Below, in pieces: positions 48,401 to 54,400 of a stretch of DNA of 64,000 bases. The stretch spans positions 62,001 to 126,000 of the forward strand of contig NW_017386045.1 in NCBI RefSeq assembly GCF_000237925.1. Direction: 5' to 3'. The stretch's first letter is position 1. The number at the start of each line of letters is the position of its first letter. The notes below the pieces were generated by a model. That model made no database searches and was not told the origin of the DNA. It worked only from the letters and a program-made list of their open reading frames with translations. This DNA is from Schistosoma mansoni (taxonomy: Eukaryota > Platyhelminthes > Trematoda > Strigeidida > Schistosomatidae). Both the position numbers and the translations under genes were made by a program.

Positions 48401-51400
48401 TCAAAATTAGTCAACTAAGAAAGTATACTATAGTACTACTAATACTAATAAAGAGAATAATAATAATAATCTATAACTAATATATACTTTATAAGCAAAG
48501 ATGGATAGTGACTAGCAGTGGAATCCAGTTTGACGCGCGTTTTGTCTTATTTGGGACTCGTCAGCTGGATGTGCCTGCATCTCAGACTTGTTGATGTTCA
48601 CTCTGGGACTCGAACCCAGTACCTGTCGCTTCAAACGCCATCGCGTTATCCACTCAGCTACTGAGTCCTGATATCCATCTTTGCTTATAATGCTTGTGAA
48701 TTAAGACTATATCGAGGCAATACATATGCCAATAACAGACTGATCAATTGCAGTCCTAAACATCAATGGGAAGATTTAAACAAAACAATACCAAGTGAAC
48801 ATAATATATATATATATATATACCTTTGTTTCACTACTTTCATAAACTGCCATACGTAATGTATCCAAACAAATTAATAACCAATTTGAATCATCCAAAC
48901 GATTTTCTTGAAGTAAATAAATCAGATTTAATTGACCATTACATTGTCGAAATTTTGGACGTGAATAATTTGGTAAATGCCATAATAATTGATTTAATAC
49001 ATAAAGAGCAGTGGTATACATCACTTCTGATGGATGCCTTAAAGTTTAAAATGAAGAGAAAAGAAACAGTATGTTGAAATGATCCACTTCCAAGATAATA
49101 TATACTACTCAATCAGCCTTGCTGCTACCTTGACGTGGTGGTCGGGCTTGCCTATCGTGGTGAACCACTTGGGTTATATTGGCTGGAACAATCGTTCCTC
49201 AAGGTCCTACCATGTCAGACGGGTCGGTTGAAGAATAGTAAAACTAAAAGCAGTAAATTCAAGGTCCGAGAGTTTAGTCGTAATGCTGACTTTATAGAGG
49301 TGTGGCAGCAGTAGGATCTCCTCAGACAACCAGTACAACAACGATGTTGCCTTCCAACAAAGGAAGGGTGAGGTTAGAGAAGGTTGATCCTAAAAATGCA
49401 CGCCTCGCCTTATCCAACGGATTTCCATCTTCGATAATAAGGTCCTAACAAGTAATAAGCTGTCATGAAAATTACTCACGAAAAGGTCATGTGTGACCGA
49501 CCACACGCAATTGTCCTTTGTGCACCACAGTCACGCTCTCAGGTCATTAAGACCAACTCTAATCGAGTGTCCGTTCCAGATACCTCTTTATTTATTTATT
49601 TATTTAAACACATAAATATTGGTACAAGGGAGCACCAGATATATATCCGCTGCACAAATCTCATTTGATTTGTGTGAGGGCTGTGATACTGCCCAGGTGC
49701 CCAAACTCAACCAGGTTAAAACGTCGGACATTCGCTTTTCGTCTTCTCAATTTCGTAAACAACAGTAATGGCACGAGAAAGCAGTGAGTAGGACTTCCCT
49801 GACCGAGGCTATATACGCGTGGCCATGTGAGAGCATTTCGAGAGGGAGAGCGGACTCTCCCCACTCTCGGCCTTCTACGGTGTGGGCAACCAGGAAGTGA
49901 TAACCACCCTCACACCTCTAACAGCGTTCAAAACCACTGTATTCATAATCAATCTTCCCCTTCAATTCTTATTATTTCACCTACCTAGATTTTCAACTCT
50001 AAACTTCCTCTTTTGACTTCCTCCTCAAGTATCACCATGACCAACGATTCTAGTGCGTGAATATCATAATTCACATTATAAATTAATCTTGGTTAGAAAA
50101 CTATTGAAAACCATGAAGCATTAGAAAATTGCATTGTCCTAGTATAGGACTTTCGTTTACCATTACCTATGTCATCGCTCCATCAGGAACTGAATCAGAG
50201 ATTTTCAGGTCTTTTAAAGAAGTCTCTCCTTAATCTTTACACAGTGTTAATGGACGGATTCTACTAATCGAAGTACAAAGACAATGTGGAATACAAGGAA
50301 TTAATGACGATAAACTAGTTCAACCGTATATTTCATGTAATCACACAAAGGTCAATAGAAATATTATGGCAGCTATAAACCTTTAATGATGACAACTGTT
50401 TCAGACCAAATCAAAAATGTGTATGTATATCTACCTTAACATTTCAACTAATTGTGAAATACCAATCTCTTCATAGGCTAATTTAGCACCAGTTAAAGCT
50501 TTAGTTAACAATTGCAGAGTCAGTGCAGCTTCAGATTGTAGATCAGCATTTTTAGTTGTTTGAAGAATGTGGATAATAGCTCGAACAAGCTATAGGGGAA
50601 AAAAAGACATTTCAATATTGAATAACTATAGTTACATTGGTTCATTGAAGCAGCAATTTGAACGAACTGTATAAAAGGAACCAAATAGTAGAAGTACGTA
50701 TTTAGTAACGGGAATCGTGTATAGAGATGAGGATAAGCTCAAGATCATTTTTATCACTGATTGATATCTTATCTAAGGCATTGATAAAAATCACAATGTG
50801 GTATTTTGGTGAACAAGAATATTATATCAAAAGAAATCATGGACTTAATAGCAACATTCCTACTATTTAGTCTGTCAGCAAAATAGGACAAATTTCTTAA
50901 CCTATATGTTGCTAATCACTGAAAGTCTGATTCTAGGCTACCTGCTAGCCAGCGTGTAGATTTGTAATATAATGATACCGTATGCTATGAATCTACTAAC
51001 AAATTTGCAAAAGGTGATTGCTAAATCACATAGTTTCTTTTAGGTATTGGAAAAGTAGATGTGTATTCTCCAAAAAGAAAGTGAAATTACACCGCAAAAT
51101 ACTCGTATTATATAGGTGTCATGAAATAATCGCTGCCAACCATAGAAAACAGATTTATCGTTTAATCAACCATCTAGGTAAATTAAACATGACGACATCA
51201 GCCCTAATGGGTTGATGTCTAACGAAATCTCAGCACGGATTCAAAAACCTCGTTTGGATTTTGCCAAATTACGTCACCTATGGCGAACACGAGATATCCG
51301 TCTATCAATTAAGGGGCGAGTATACTGTGCAGCAGTTCGCTCTGTTCTATTTTACGGCTGTGAAACATGGCCATTAAGAGTAGAAGATACTCGTAAGTTA

Positions 51401-54400
51401 CTAGTATTTGACCACAGATGCCTTAGAAATATTGCTCGCATCTGCTGGGATCACCGGGTAAGTAATAGTGAGGTTAGACACAGGGTATTAGGGAATGATG
51501 GTAAATCAGTTGATGAGGTGATGAATCTTCTTCGACTGAGATGGTTGGGCCACGTGTTACGTATGCCTGAACACCGATTACCACGACGCGCTATGCTGAC
51601 TAGTGTAAGGGATGGTTGGAAAAGAGTTAGGGGCGGCCAAACCAAAACATGGCATCAGAGCATGAAGTCACTAACTTCTAGTCTGAGCCATGTTGGTAGA
51701 TGCAGACTAATTGATTGGGGTCCGCGTGACTATCGTAACCAATGGTTGGAGACTGTGGTTGACATGGCTCAGAATCGATTACAATGGCGTAGGTGTATAC
51801 ACTCTTTATCTTCCCTTAAACCTTAAGATTAAAATTGCTTCATAACGTTCTTCCTTTCTATACTATATCCTTATATACAACCTATCTTTTATATACTAAC
51901 ACCACTAAATTAACTACTTCTATGAATCTGGTGTTGATCGTGTTGTGTTAACCAGGTATGGCAACTTGGACCGATGCATAAATGTGCCTGGTTCTACGTT
52001 GTAGCTGACTGAAAGATGACGATTTTATTTTATATCTAAAATAATCAAAATCCATTAACCTTATAACACAAACAACTTATTAGCCTCTTTGTAAATACGT
52101 TAGTTTGACTGGCTAGTGGATGATATTTAACCATTGAAAGCAATCAATGTTGTTGGAGCTATGAAGATAATTACGAATTCTTGGCTGTCAACTTAGTGGA
52201 AGATTGGTTCTTCTTGAGGGACTTGAACAGAAAACTAACTGAGGTAAGGTCATGGTCACTTTAGAGCATGACCGCAGAATTCAACTGACGACTTCGTGGA
52301 GCGAGTTACAAACGGTCTTTTGATGGATAGTTTTCAACCTACTCACTCCGTACTTTGAAGATCTTATTGTTATGAATTTAAAAAGAGAATATGTATGCTA
52401 ATTCGTTACGACTTTATGTCCGGCTTTTATCACGTGAATTATCCACCAATCGAAATACGACTTTTCTAACCTCAATACTGTGTCAATCAATGACGTTCGA
52501 CCAGTATGAGTAGTCTAGAGTTCTTATTGGTCCCTTGTCCGCCTAGTCCTTCCAATTGAGTCCAGAACACCAATTGCAGCTTCTGCTAAACGAATCTATG
52601 CGAATCATTTGTTTCAAGCATACTCGGTTTATATACCAGACAGACAGACCACATAACACCATAAAATAGAAAATAATATTTGTACAAGATCAAGCGAAAT
52701 GTGGCTGTTAACATGGGATACAATAATCAATAAACTGAATATAATTTAGGAACCTTAAAGCGTATAATAATAATCCGTAGGTCAAAATGAAGCTTGTAGT
52801 AGGATGAATAAAGATATACACAATCTAATTACTCAATAGTTAAACCATAAGAATATATATAGAATAATAATCCATTAATAGGTCCCGGAAATTACCCGTA
52901 CTTATGTCTTTGCTAGGATATAACACTTATCGTCGACAACGGGGACCCATAGTTCAAGTAAAGATATATTATATTTTTGTGATCAACCTTTTCTAACATC
53001 CTGTCACCGTGCTCATGTACCCTCGGCAATATAGCTTCGCCCTAGGACAATAGGTTAGCTACTTTAATTGTTATCAGTTTCCACTCGGCTCGCTTGGCAT
53101 GTGATGAACGAATAAGATGGGTATTTCCCACAATACAGCTCAATTGAGTCATCATGATATTTTAACACGATTACAATATCAAGGTACCAGTCACAGTGGT
53201 AGAAGTTCCCGAGAACGGATTAGAATCTTATTAGAAACACAGTTACACAATGAGTTTTAAACAAGAGAACATTCAATCATTAAAATTCCTCTAAGAAAGT
53301 TCATGGTGAAATAAATTTATACAAAAGAAACCTGATTTTCTCTACAAAACACAAGTTTTCAACATACCTCAGAACAATTCACCAATCCACAACGTGCAGC
53401 TTCATAACGTGCAAATTTATGAATATATGATACAACTTGTAATGCTTCATCGACAGAAATGTTAGACCGAAGGCGTTTAGCCAAATCTGAAGCAGTCATA
53501 AGCGCAAATTCAGCATCATTCTTTGTAAAGACATAAAGTATAATAAAAATAATATATACCTAGTGATAATATAAAAAAGTAGGTCCAGTGTGAAAAATAC
53601 CTATTACCATATAGACTAAAGGCGGTAACCTGGGTTTCATTCCGAATGAATTGGGGCCGATTATAAATATTAGAAAAAGACTGGTTAGCGTTTTTTTAGC
53701 GAGTTGGTTTTCTACGGGATGGGGTCGCTAACCCCATGCCCAACCCTCCTCCTTTACCCGGGCTTGGGACCGGCAGTAGCCCCCGGAGGAGCTACAGGTG
53801 GAGTTATTAGAAAAAGACTAACTAGACTAAACTTTTAAACGAGTCAGCAAGAAATAACTAACGTAATTTTCATCGAACAGATTTTCTATCTAACAGTGGG
53901 ATATAGAACTCGAATTTTGTCATGCTTTGGACACGCTATTTGAACATACCTGCGGAAGATATTGAGTTCAAGACCTGGCTTGAAAATCAACACTGGAATG
54001 TAGATAAATCCACTTGAAGTACCCGAAAGAGAACTTAGAATGTCTGCTGGATTTCACCACTAACAGTAACATTAAGCACACAACAGAACATTAATTTATT
54101 AATTTATTTAAACACATAAATATTGGTACAAAGGGTCACCAGATATATATGCGCCACACAAATATCATCTGATTTGTGTGAGGGCTGTGATACTACCCAG
54201 GTGCCCAAACCAAAACAGGTGGTTTTCTTAGGGAGCCAAACCCGGAGCCTTTGACCTAAAGATCAGATCCACAAGGCAGTAGACCATCGTGAGGAGATGC
54301 AGTCCCATGGTAGCCGGTGACCAACGATTGATTCATACATCATTTGTTCCATCAGGATAGTGGATCCCATCTACACCATTGGTTTGGTATCAGGGTTCTA

